DNA from: Paenibacillus rigui
GTDB lineage: Bacteria; Bacillota; Bacilli; Paenibacillales; NBRC-103111
Assembly: GCF_002234615.1 (NCBI RefSeq)
Contig: NZ_NMQW01000045.1
Location: 1-34,740 of the forward strand
Reading direction: 5' to 3'
Length of the DNA: 34,740 nucleotides
In this document: positions 15,204-23,212 of the stretch, piece by piece
Position numbering within the stretch: the first letter of the stretch is position 1
How the letters are laid out: the number at the start of each line of letters is the position of its first letter
The notes under the pieces: model-generated
Databases searched by the model: none
Seen by the model: the letters and a program-made list of their open reading frames with translations, nothing else
Told to the model about the DNA's origin: nothing
Position numbers and translations under genes: made by a program

Positions 15204-15341
15204 TCATGATCGAGGCGCCAGGAAGGGTTACTTCGCCTGTTAAGCGACATGTCGTTGGTTCGAGTCCAACTTCTGCCCAAGGCAGAATAGCTCAGATGGT
15301 AGAGCAGTCTGTTCCTTTCCGCTCCTCTTCCTCGATCATGA
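15204..15341 (+). ncRNA. Y RNA (YrlA-like) with a circularly permuted tRNA module
   Basis: A perfect 12-bp stem (15204-15215 with 15330-15341) closes the RNA. After an internal loop, GGAAGGG (15221-15227) pairs with CCTTTCC (15314-15320). The core reads in permuted tRNA order: anticodon-like arm TCGC-CTGTTAA-GCGA (15233-15247), T arm GTTGG-TTCGAGT-CCAAC (15254-15270), acceptor 3' strand TTCTGCC, a CAA loop, acceptor 5' strand GGCAGAA (15281-15287), D arm GCTC-AGATGGTA-GAGC (15290-15305). The D arm region differs from that of tRNA-Asn (132-207) at one base, and the anticodon and T loops are identical. Bacterial Y RNAs are known to mimic tRNA and to bind Ro proteins, and the Ro gene follows at 15546. 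The transcript ends are not known. Confidence 0.85.
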
Positions 15342-15357
15342 AGATGATAAGTCCAAC

Positions 15358-15456
15358 CGAAGCGAGGCGCCTGAAAGGGATCCTTCGACTTTTATTGGGA
15401 AAAGTAATTGAGGGTGCGAGCCACCCAAAGGCCTTTTCGACCTTTTCCTCGCTTCG
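15358..15456 (+). ncRNA. Second structured RNA, possible second Y RNA
   Basis: A perfect 10-bp stem CGAAGCGAGG/CCTCGCTTCG (15358-15367 with 15447-15456) encloses two hairpins: ACTTTT-ATTGGG-AAAAGT (15388-15405) and GGGTG-CGAGC-CACCC (15412-15426). It has no tRNA-like sequences. Its size and position between the first Y RNA and the Ro gene recall the paired YrlA/YrlB arrangement described in enterobacteria, but it could be a leader structure instead. Confidence 0.5.
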
Positions 15457-15509
15457 ATTTCCAAAGAATACCCCACCATGTTTCAGAGAAACTACATGCT
15501 TACGAAGTT

Positions 15510-15531
15510 AGCTTTCCTACGGAAAGCTTTT
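15510..15531 (+). terminator. Short terminator-like hairpin before rsr
   Basis: AGCTTTCC-TAC-GGAAAGCT followed by TTT, directly adjoining the AGGAGG of rsr. It could end Y RNA transcripts and allow partial read-through into rsr-rtcB, or act on translation. The T run is short. Confidence 0.5.
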
Positions 15532-15545
15532 AGGAGGTAACCCCC

Positions 15546-17057
15546 ATGAGCTTTGCTAAAAAATTATTCGGCACGATGAAGCCGACAACCCGTAACAAAG
15601 ACGGATACCCAGCCTACACACGCTCCTTGGAAGAGCAGTACGTGCAGACGCTGATGACGAATACATTAACGAACACATTTTATGCCGATCAAAAGGAACT
15701 GCTCGCCGACGCCGAACAGCTTCATCACGATATGGCTGCAGCGAACCCGCAGTTTATGGCCAAGGCGATCGTTTTCGCGAGGAATGAAGGGCTGATGCGG
15801 CTCCAGCCGCTGTTCGGACTTGCCATTTTATCGGCTTACCGGACAGACCTGTTTGCGCTTATTTTTCTTCAAGTGATCCGTTACCCTTCCGATCTGTTTG
15901 ATTTCCTGACCATCCTTCAAGGAATGGGGCGCGGAGAAGGAGGGAGGGCCGTGAAACGTCAAGTGAACCGGTTTCTGGCTGGCATATCGGAATATTGGGC
16001 TGTAAAATATAACGGCCGGGGTCGCGGCTACAGCCTGGGAGATGCTATAGCCACCGCCCATCCGAAGCCTGCGGATCTGAAGCAGCAGGCGCTCTACCGC
16101 TATTTGCGGGGGCAGGAGGCGAACCTGGCGTTATTGCCTCAGGTGAATGCGCTGGAGCAATTGAAGCAGGCGGAGACAGAGGAGGAGCAGCTCGTCTGGA
16201 TTGAGCGGGGGAAGCTGCCTTATGAAACGGTGACAGGAGCCATGAAGCCATCCCGGGCTGTGTGGAGCGCATTGCTGCACCAAATGCCCGCATTTGCCTT
16301 GCTGCGTCATTTGAACGCGCTTCAACGGGCAGGCGTGTTCGAGGATAAGGATCAACTATCGTATGCTATCGGGCGATTGACGGATGTGGAAAGCTTGCGC
16401 AAAGCAAAAATTTTGCCTTTCCGCTTTGCAACGGCTTATCGTCAAGTGGACCATCCCGAGCTGCGCGATGCGCTGCGTCAATCAGTAGACCTGACCTTCG
16501 GCAATTTACCGGAGCTAGGGGAACGGACGGCTATTTTTCTTGATGTTTCGGGATCGATGCAAGGAGATTATTTGGAGATCGGTTCGATTTTTGCGTTAGC
16601 GCTGTACAAGAAAACGCAGGGCAGCTCTCTATTCTGGTTGTTTGATACGGAAGTGACGGATGCCAAGCCATCACGGTACGACAGTATTCTCAGTCAAGCG
16701 GAGCGTATCCGCGCCAGAGGCGGGACGGATACGGGAGCTCCCGTACGCAAGCTGACGAAGGAAGGATGGAAGGTTGACCAAATCATCATGATCACGGATG
16801 AGCAGCAGAACGGCGGGAGCCCGTTTTATGAAGAGCTGCGGAGGTACCGCACGAAGGTAAACGCGGAAGCCAAAGCATTTATCGTGGATATTTCGCCTTA
16901 CCGGTCTGCGATGGTTCCACCGGCAGACCCGCAAACCTTTTATATTTACGGCTGGAGCGACACCATTCTTTCCTATATCGCACAGTCGGTGAAAGGCTAT
17001 GCGACGATGATCGGGAGGATCGAAGGCATACAGCTTGAAGAAGAAGTTTTAACATGA
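15546..17057 (+). CDS. rsr: Ro60/Rsr-type TROVE-vWA RNA-binding protein
   Basis: Ro proteins are ring-shaped RNA chaperones that bind Y RNAs and misfolded or damaged noncoding RNAs and can tether exonucleases. The 503-aa product has an alpha-helical TROVE region (about residues 20-320, with YVQTLMTNTLTNTFYADQKE and AIVFARNEGLMR) and a C-terminal vWA domain (about 325-490) with a complete MIDAS: DVSGS (333-337), GGTDT (392-396) and MITDEQQ. TTAGGAGGT lies 7 bases before ATG 15546. It is preceded by the Y RNA and followed after 25 bases by rtcB, the arrangement of known Rsr/Y RNA/Rtc loci. Confidence 0.93.
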   Translation: MSFAKKLFGTMKPTTRNKDGYPAYTRSLEEQYVQTLMTNTLTNTFYADQKELLADAEQLHHDMAAANPQFMAKAIVFARNEGLMRLQPLFGLAILSAYRTDLFALIFLQVIRYPSDLFDFLTILQGMGRGEGGRAVKRQVNRFLAGISEYWAVKYNGRGRGYSLGDAIATAHPKPADLKQQALYRYLRGQEANLALLPQVNALEQLKQAETEEEQLVWIERGKLPYETVTGAMKPSRAVWSALLHQMPAFALLRHLNALQRAGVFEDKDQLSYAIGRLTDVESLRKAKILPFRFATAYRQVDHPELRDALRQSVDLTFGNLPELGERTAIFLDVSGSMQGDYLEIGSIFALALYKKTQGSSLFWLFDTEVTDAKPSRYDSILSQAERIRARGGTDTGAPVRKLTKEGWKVDQIIMITDEQQNGGSPFYEELRRYRTKVNAEAKAFIVDISPYRSAMVPPADPQTFYIYGWSDTILSYIAQSVKGYATMIGRIEGIQLEEEVLT

Positions 17058-17082
17058 ATCAGCGATAAGGAGTAGATACAAG

Positions 17083-18309
17083 ATGGCATATCAGGATATA
17101 CAAGGAGTTCGCGTGTGGGGACAGCCCGATACAGGGGCGCTTGCCCAAGCCGTTACTTGCTCGGAGACGGGCCAAGCCATTCAAACGCTTTTGATGGCGG
17201 ATCACCATAAAGGGTACAGCCAACCGATCGGGGGCGTTGTCGTGTATGATGGGCAAATTTCTCCCTCCGGCGTCGGCTACGATATTGCTTGCGGCAATAA
17301 AGCCGTGAGAACGAATCTGCTCGCGACGGATATCAAGCCTCAGCTTGCGGGAATCATGGATCGGATCGCCCGTAAAATATCATTCGGCATTGGACGCGTG
17401 AACAGCGAAAAGGTCGACCACGAGCTGTTCGACGACCCTGACTGGGCCGTATACGGCGCCGTCGGGAAGCAGGAGCATGACAAGCTGAAGACACTGGCAC
17501 GCGACCAGCTCGGAACCGTCGGCAGCGGGAATCATTTTGTTGATTTGTTCGAGGAACCGGCTACGGGGAGACTGTGGGTCGCCAATCATTTCGGCAGCCG
17601 GGGGTTCGGACACAAGACGGCCAGCGGGTTCATCAATTTGGCGGCAGGACGCTCTTTTCTCGCTAACGCCCCGGGAGAAAAGATGGATCAGGCCCCGGTT
17701 CTGCTTCAGCTAGATAGCGAGCTGGGCGATATGTACTATCGAGCGATGAAGCTCGCCGGACGCTACGCTTATGCCGGACGCGATTATGTCATCGAGCAGG
17801 TGCTTGCCGTTCTCGGTGCGGAGGCTGATATGGAAGTGCATAATCATCATAATTTTGCATGGAAGGAGCAGCACGAAGGGCGGGAAACGGTTGTTGTGCG
17901 CAAAGGCGCCACCCCGTCGGCGCCGGGACAGATCGGCTTCATCGGAGGGAGCATGGGCGACATCTCCGTTATTGTTCGCGGGAAGGATACGGCCGAAAAC
18001 CGCGCTGCTTTTTACAGCACGGTGCACGGAGCGGGACGCGTGATGAGCCGAACCCAGGCGGCAGGGAAAATGAACTGGAAAACCCGAACCCGTTCGGGCG
18101 GGCAAATTACGACCGAGCAAATGCTTCGTGCCGTGGAGGCATTCGGGGTGGAGCTTCGCGGAGCGGGAACGGACGAAAGTCCGTTCGTCTACCGGAAGCT
18201 GCAGGATGTGCTCGACGCGCATGCAGAAACGATTGAAGTGCTGCATGTACTGAAGCCCATAGGCGTCTGCATGGCGGGCGCGGATGAGTTCGATCCGTAC
18301 AAGGACTAA
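17083..18309 (+). CDS. rtcB: RtcB RNA-splicing ligase, short form
   Basis: The 408-aa length and motifs match the compact RtcB ligases of Rtc operons. Visible active-site motifs: GYDIACGNKAV (Asp67, Cys70), GSGNHFVDL (His151), NHFGSRGFGH (His169), HNHHNFAWKE (253-262), VRKGATPS, GGSMGDISVIVRG and VHGAGRVMSR (His315, predicted GMP acceptor). ATG 17083 follows AAGGAG by 10 bases, in an operon with rsr. No rtcA cyclase gene follows. It differs markedly from the ligase at 4121-5542 in motifs and length, so the two are probably not a recent duplication. Confidence 0.95.
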   Translation: MAYQDIQGVRVWGQPDTGALAQAVTCSETGQAIQTLLMADHHKGYSQPIGGVVVYDGQISPSGVGYDIACGNKAVRTNLLATDIKPQLAGIMDRIARKISFGIGRVNSEKVDHELFDDPDWAVYGAVGKQEHDKLKTLARDQLGTVGSGNHFVDLFEEPATGRLWVANHFGSRGFGHKTASGFINLAAGRSFLANAPGEKMDQAPVLLQLDSELGDMYYRAMKLAGRYAYAGRDYVIEQVLAVLGAEADMEVHNHHNFAWKEQHEGRETVVVRKGATPSAPGQIGFIGGSMGDISVIVRGKDTAENRAAFYSTVHGAGRVMSRTQAAGKMNWKTRTRSGGQITTEQMLRAVEAFGVELRGAGTDESPFVYRKLQDVLDAHAETIEVLHVLKPIGVCMAGADEFDPYKD

Positions 18310-18367
18310 GCGTATGCCGAAGCTGCTCTAATATCGTTTGACTATGAATTCGAGGCTGCCTCTGCCT

Positions 18368-21300
18368 TCATTGAGGGGCCTCATTTCCTTTTGCCGGGAT
18401 TATAAAGGACACGGAGGTACCTTGGCCCTCCTTGCTTTGAATGGATAGCCCCTTGCCGTACATTTGCGTCAGCCGCCGGTTCGTGTTGAACAGTCCGATG
18501 CCGCCCGTCCCTTTCTTCACCGGATGCTCCAGCACATCCCGGATCCCCTCGGCTTGCATTCCCTTGCCGTCGTCCTTCACCTCAATCACCGTACAATCAT
18601 CCTTCCTCAGTATACGGACGCATACCGTCCCTCCCTCGGCCTGGCTCAGAACACCATGCTTGACCGCATTTTCAACGAGCGGCTGGATCGTGAGCGGTGG
18701 AAGAAGCAAGGCGGAATCCTCTGAATCTCCCTCCCATACGATGTTGAGCCTGTCGCCAAAACGCTCCTTTTCAATATAAAGATACGCGCGTACAAGCTCG
18801 AGCTCGTGAAGAAGCGAAACCAGCTTGCCTGAGTTTAAAAAATGAAAGCTGATGCGCAGGTATTCAATAAAAGCATCACCGAGCTTGCGCATTCTGTCGG
18901 TGTCCAGGTCCCCCAACGCCATGATGGAGTTCAACGTATTGAACAGAAAGTGAGGCTGGATTTGCGCCTGCAGGTACGCAGCCTCCATGCGCAGCCGTTC
19001 ATGGATCGACTGCTTCAAGCTGGTCAAGGAGCGGATGCGGTATTTGAGCTCCAGGGCGTCGACCGGTTTGGCAACATAGTCGTTAGCGCCGGACTTAAAC
19101 CCGGCATAAATGTCCGCAGGCTCACTGCGTGCAGTGAGCAGGAGCACGGGAAGCTCGGAGACGGAAAAGCGCTCCCTGATCCTTCGTGTCAGCTCGTAAC
19201 CGGACATGAAAGGCATCATCACGTCGGCTACAATCAGGTCCCAAGGCTGCGTATCCAGCAATTCCAACGCTTCGTTCGCCGATGCAACCAATTTGACATT
19301 GTACGCTTCTGTCCTAAGGATGCCGGCAAGCACCTTCAGATTCACCGGATCATCGTCGACGGCAAGGATGTTGGCTTTAGCGTCATCAGCGTAAGTCAAA
19401 GATTCAGGCTGCAAGGAGGGGAACTCGCCGGCCGGATTTTCCGGCAGGAGCTGCAATGTGGAAGCCGCTTCCAGGTAGTGGTCCAGCTGTGCATCCGGAA
19501 GGCTGGACAGCTCCGCTACCGGAAGCGAGAAGCGGAACGCGGAGCCCTTGCCCGGCTCGGAGCGAAGCGTCATTTCACCGCCATGGAGCTCCACGAGCTC
19601 CTTGCAAATACTTAGGCCGAGCCCGATGCCGCGGCCATCGTTTTTACCGTCAAGTCCCTGCTCATAGCGTAGAAACACACGGGCCTGCGTCTCTTCGTCC
19701 ATGCCGGCTCCCGTATCGGACACCTGAATAACGGCCTGGCCGTTTTCGACGAGGGCAGAGACGGTAACCGTTCCTTCTGCCGTATATTTAAGCCCATTGT
19801 GCACCAGATTGAATAAAATTTGCACCAATCGTTTTTCATCCGCCAAAATCCGCGGCATGGATTCCGGAACGCTCATTTCCAGCCGGACGGCTTTGCCCCC
19901 GGTCATATAACCAAGCATGCCGAAAATGCCGGAAATGATCGGCTGGAGAGCCAAAGGCTCCTTCTTGAGCAGGATGCGTTTCTCTCGGAGCCGGACGACA
20001 TCGAGCAAATCGTCCACCATGTGCGACATGCGGTTGCTGATCGTGACGAGAAGCCGCATATCCTCCAGGATTTTGGCGTCGATCACGTCCCGCTTATCGG
20101 TTATGATGCTTTGGGCGATATTCATAATGCCGTGCAGCGGTGTTCTCAGTTCGTGCGAGGTATTGGCAAGAAACTGGTCCTTCAGCTTATCGGACTCCTT
20201 CAGCTGAGCTGTAAGTTTCGCGTTTTCCTCGGCATTGCGGAAGTATCGCTTGAACCAGTAAGCCGAGAAGACGATGATTGCCGCGATCAGATCGATCGGA
20301 TAATACACACTGTTGGAGGCTCCCCAAAGAATGCTCGAGGCAATACTCATGATCGCAAGCAGCAAATAGATAGAGTCGGGCTGTTTGCGCAGCACCATCC
20401 TCACGGCTAAATAAACAAACCAGGCGAGCGGGAAAAAGTACAGAAAAGCGAAAATCTTGGCTTCCCTGGAATAATAAATGAGCCAAGGCGGTACGACCAG
20501 TACGAACGCGGAATAGAGAATGAGCAGCAGGAGATACGCCCGAAACAGACGGCGGCCTTCCATTTTGCCGAAAAAGATCCGGGTCAAATACAAAATAAAA
20601 AAGGAAACCCACATGTAGGAGAACAGCCTGATCTTTTGCATCCACATATAGTTGATGGGAAACCAATTTTGCAATACATGGTCGTTGTCAGACACAACCG
20701 TGAGCACTGCTGCGGTTAAAAGCAGCAGACAGAAAGCAAGGAATGTTTTTTCACGCCGGTTGAACAGGTATAAGATACAGGTGTATAAGGCATGCAGCAT
20801 CAGGATAAGGCATGAAGCAAGCTGGAAGCCGATGGAATACCAGCGCAAGAAGTCGACGGATCCCTGCGAGCCAAAGCGAATGGATTTAGCAATGCCGCCG
20901 TAAAACGGATGCTCGAAATTGGCGACGCGAACGAGCAGCTCGATTTCCTGAACTCCTGCCTCTGCAGTATAGGAAACTGCGTATGAAATATTTCCTGGTG
21001 TATAGGATTGTACCTGTGATGCAGGATGACCGATTTCTTTTTGCTTCTGGCCGTTGATTTCCACAGCGGAGGAGGATTGGATGCTTTGGAACCAGAGGGC
21101 GTAAGGCTGGTCCAAGGGCGAATCGACCAAAATACGCAGGCGGTAGGTTCCGTAGCCGTACGATAAATCCGTATCTTCCGGAAACGCGCTGCGCCAATCT
21201 CCCGGCACTTGAACATAACGGGAAGCGGGAGCCGAATGCTTGCCAGTGTCCTCATTTGAAATGAAGGACGAAGGGTACAGCTCCCATTCGCCGTCAAGAT

Positions 21301-21499
21301 CGATGGCGGGTGACGTCTCAAAGTTCCAGCCGCGCATGTCCAGCACGCCCTGCACAGCATGGGGATGCTCGGGATTGGGAAACGCCTCGGACCAAAGCCA
21401 CCGAAAGCCTAAAAGGACGATAAGAAACATTGTGACAGTGACAATATATTTTAGGGATGTTTTGTAAAATATCGTTTTCATACCGGATACATTCGACAT
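18368..21499 (-). CDS. 7TMR-DISM hybrid sensor histidine kinase with two kinase modules
   Basis: A 1043-aa membrane sensor. Order: TM helix (15-35); an extracytoplasmic jelly-roll domain of 7TMR-DISM type (about 50-210, DGEWELYPSSF, VQVPGDWRS, GYGTYRLRI); seven TM helices (about 220-420); HisKA with His449 in SHELRTPLHG; HATPase (NGLKYT, DTGAGM, GIGLGLSICKELV); receiver domain with Asp759 in DLIVADVMMP and Lys in AKPVDA; then a second LytS-type kinase with His850 in QIQPHFLFNTLN and a second HATPase (QPLVENAVKHG). Such proteins may sense carbohydrates or related ligands. No separate response regulator lies next to it. Start 21499 gives MSNVSGMKTIF; the Met at residue 7 is an alternative. It is transcribed against rtcB. 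Confidence 0.9.
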   Translation of the reverse strand: MSNVSGMKTIFYKTSLKYIVTVTMFLIVLLGFRWLWSEAFPNPEHPHAVQGVLDMRGWNFETSPAIDLDGEWELYPSSFISNEDTGKHSAPASRYVQVPGDWRSAFPEDTDLSYGYGTYRLRILVDSPLDQPYALWFQSIQSSSAVEINGQKQKEIGHPASQVQSYTPGNISYAVSYTAEAGVQEIELLVRVANFEHPFYGGIAKSIRFGSQGSVDFLRWYSIGFQLASCLILMLHALYTCILYLFNRREKTFLAFCLLLLTAAVLTVVSDNDHVLQNWFPINYMWMQKIRLFSYMWVSFFILYLTRIFFGKMEGRRLFRAYLLLLILYSAFVLVVPPWLIYYSREAKIFAFLYFFPLAWFVYLAVRMVLRKQPDSIYLLLAIMSIASSILWGASNSVYYPIDLIAAIIVFSAYWFKRYFRNAEENAKLTAQLKESDKLKDQFLANTSHELRTPLHGIMNIAQSIITDKRDVIDAKILEDMRLLVTISNRMSHMVDDLLDVVRLREKRILLKKEPLALQPIISGIFGMLGYMTGGKAVRLEMSVPESMPRILADEKRLVQILFNLVHNGLKYTAEGTVTVSALVENGQAVIQVSDTGAGMDEETQARVFLRYEQGLDGKNDGRGIGLGLSICKELVELHGGEMTLRSEPGKGSAFRFSLPVAELSSLPDAQLDHYLEAASTLQLLPENPAGEFPSLQPESLTYADDAKANILAVDDDPVNLKVLAGILRTEAYNVKLVASANEALELLDTQPWDLIVADVMMPFMSGYELTRRIRERFSVSELPVLLLTARSEPADIYAGFKSGANDYVAKPVDALELKYRIRSLTSLKQSIHERLRMEAAYLQAQIQPHFLFNTLNSIMALGDLDTDRMRKLGDAFIEYLRISFHFLNSGKLVSLLHELELVRAYLYIEKERFGDRLNIVWEGDSEDSALLLPPLTIQPLVENAVKHGVLSQAEGGTVCVRILRKDDCTVIEVKDDGKGMQAEGIRDVLEHPVKKGTGGIGLFNTNRRLTQMYGKGLSIQSKEGQGTSVSFIIPAKGNEAPQ

Positions 21500-21564
21500 G
21501 AATTGAGGTTATTCCTTGTTCAATCGCCGGGGTTGGCCGAAATTGCGAATATGGCGAAGCGGGG

Positions 21565-21635
21565 GCGTCGGCAGGGCGGAGCCTGGCGGATTGTGAAGGC
21601 TGAATAGGCGAAAAGGGACTAAAGACTGCCGACGC
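21565..21635 (+). promoter_or_regulatory. Candidate antiterminator of the SWIM-cassette leader
   Basis: GCGTCGGCAG (21565-21574) is perfectly complementary over 10 bases to CTGCCGACGC (21626-21635). That second strand also forms the left arm, loop and one base of the right arm of the terminator at 21622-21649. The two folds exclude each other, the classic arrangement of transcription attenuation. No ligand-binding motif or tRNA specifier is recognised between the arms. Confidence 0.45.
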
Positions 21636-21649
21636 GGCTGTCTTTTTTT
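21622..21649 (+). terminator. Intrinsic terminator in the leader of the SWIM cassette
   Basis: AAGAC-T-GCCG-ACG-CGGC-T-GTCTT with one T-T mismatch, followed by seven T in all. No plus-strand gene ends nearby, so it most likely acts within the leader of the gene at 21730. Confidence 0.75.
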
Positions 21650-21729
21650 GGTATCATAAATAAGGGAAATGATGAATAACATGGAAAGCGTTGAGCGTGG
21701 AATTTATTCTATTTTACGAGAGGTACAAG

Positions 21730-23187
21730 ATGAATTATTTAACAGAATCTTATGTAGACGGCTTGGCGCTGAACGGCGCAGCGATGAAGAATGGGAAGGA
21801 TTTGGCCAGAAAGAACAGCTTTCCTAAGCTCCGCAAGTCTCCGGACGGGGAGCTGTTGTTCGGGGAATGCAAAGGAAGCGGCAAGGAGCCGTACCGGTGC
21901 TCAGCCGATTTCGTCAAGCCGGACAGCCCGGTGTTCCGCTGCTCTTGCCCAAGCCGCCAGTTTCCATGCAAGCATATTCTGGGGCTGTTGTATGCATATA
22001 CGGCGGGTCAAGCCTTTGATACCGAGGAGATTCCTCCAGATATTGCTGAGAAACGCGAGAAGGCAGAGAAGCGCGAGGAGAAGAAAAAAGAAGCCGCCGC
22101 ATCGGCAGGCAGCGATACAGAGGCTGGAAAAAGCAAGCGCAAAACGAATAAAAATGCGCTGGTCAAAAAAATCGCAGCCCAGCTCGAAGGGCTGGACCTG
22201 CTGGAGAAGCTGGTACACCAGCTGGTGCAGTCGGGATTGGGCAGCGTAGACGCCAAGACGTTGAAGATGCTTGCCGAGCAGTCGAAGCAGCTGGGCAACT
22301 ACTACATACCGGGCGTGCAGGCGGCCTTTAAACAATTGCTGCTGCAGCTGGAAGCCCAGGACAATAAAGAAACGATCTACACGCTAGCGGTAGAGCAGCT
22401 CACTCTGCTGCATACCCTGATCAAGAAGGGGCGGGAGCATCTGATCCAACGGATGGCCGATCCGGACATGCCGATGGATACGGAAACCACGCTGGAGGAA
22501 TGGCTAGGCCATGCCTGGCAGCTCGCGGAGCTTCGGGAGCACGACCGGGTGCAGAAGGAGACCAAGCTGCTGCAGCTGTCCTTTCGCTCTTACACCGATG
22601 AAGCCAGGGGCGAATATGTGGACGAAGGGGTTTGGATGGAGCTGCAGTCGGGACACATTCATATCACGCGGACGTACCGGCCTTTTCGTGCGGCGAAATT
22701 TATCCGTGAGGACGATTCGGTCTTTGATGTGATACAACCGACGGAACTGTTTGTATACCCGGGAGAGCTGAATGCGAGGATTCGCTGGGAGGAAGCCTCA
22801 TTCCGCCCGGCACAGCCGGACGACTATGTGTCGGTACAGAGCCGAGCACGGTCTTCTTACCCTGAGGCGGTGAAGCAGGTGAAGAACCAGATCAAGAACC
22901 CTTTGTCGGATAAGCAGCCTGTGCTGCTGCTGGCGTTTGATGAAATTCAGCAGTCCGAGGAGGAAGATTTGTTTATTCTGCTGGATCCGCAGGGGAAATC
23001 GCTGGTGCTGGCCGACCTGCCGGGTGAGCAGGAGAGGACGACTCCGCTGCTCCCGCTGCTGCCGAAGGAGGCCTTGAAAGGGCAGACGATGCTGGTGAAG
23101 TTCGGGCATGATATGAAGCTGAACCGCTTGGCTGCACAGCCGCTGAGCATCATTACACCGACAGAGGTTATCCGATTGCAATATTGA
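21730..23187 (+). CDS. SWIM zinc-finger protein
   Basis: SWIM domains are small zinc-binding modules thought to bind DNA or protein. In this 485-aa protein the finger is at residues 71-82 (CSCPSRQFPCKH: Cys71, Cys73, Cys80, His82). A charged, lysine/glutamate-rich linker (about 104-145) follows, then a long helical region. Start ATG 21730 lies 6 bases after GAGAGG; an upstream TTG start in frame is less likely. It is the first gene of a five-gene set, 25 bases before the next gene. The cassette order is one I recall as recurring in actinobacteria and other phyla; the function is not established. Confidence 0.85.
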   Translation: MNYLTESYVDGLALNGAAMKNGKDLARKNSFPKLRKSPDGELLFGECKGSGKEPYRCSADFVKPDSPVFRCSCPSRQFPCKHILGLLYAYTAGQAFDTEEIPPDIAEKREKAEKREEKKKEAAASAGSDTEAGKSKRKTNKNALVKKIAAQLEGLDLLEKLVHQLVQSGLGSVDAKTLKMLAEQSKQLGNYYIPGVQAAFKQLLLQLEAQDNKETIYTLAVEQLTLLHTLIKKGREHLIQRMADPDMPMDTETTLEEWLGHAWQLAELREHDRVQKETKLLQLSFRSYTDEARGEYVDEGVWMELQSGHIHITRTYRPFRAAKFIREDDSVFDVIQPTELFVYPGELNARIRWEEASFRPAQPDDYVSVQSRARSSYPEAVKQVKNQIKNPLSDKQPVLLLAFDEIQQSEEEDLFILLDPQGKSLVLADLPGEQERTTPLLPLLPKEALKGQTMLVKFGHDMKLNRLAAQPLSIITPTEVIRLQY

Positions 23188-23212
23188 TGTTCAAGGACTG
23201 GAGTCGATGGAT

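Noticed and set aside
15233-15306. Broken or pseudogene tRNA
   Set aside because: Both halves are intact and in permuted order, and they are closed by long stems upstream of a Ro gene, which fits a Y RNA better than decay.
18310-18400. Possible terminator after the short-form rtcB
   Set aside because: Only a weak GAGGC/GGCCTC pairing overlapping the end of the kinase gene and a poor T tract.
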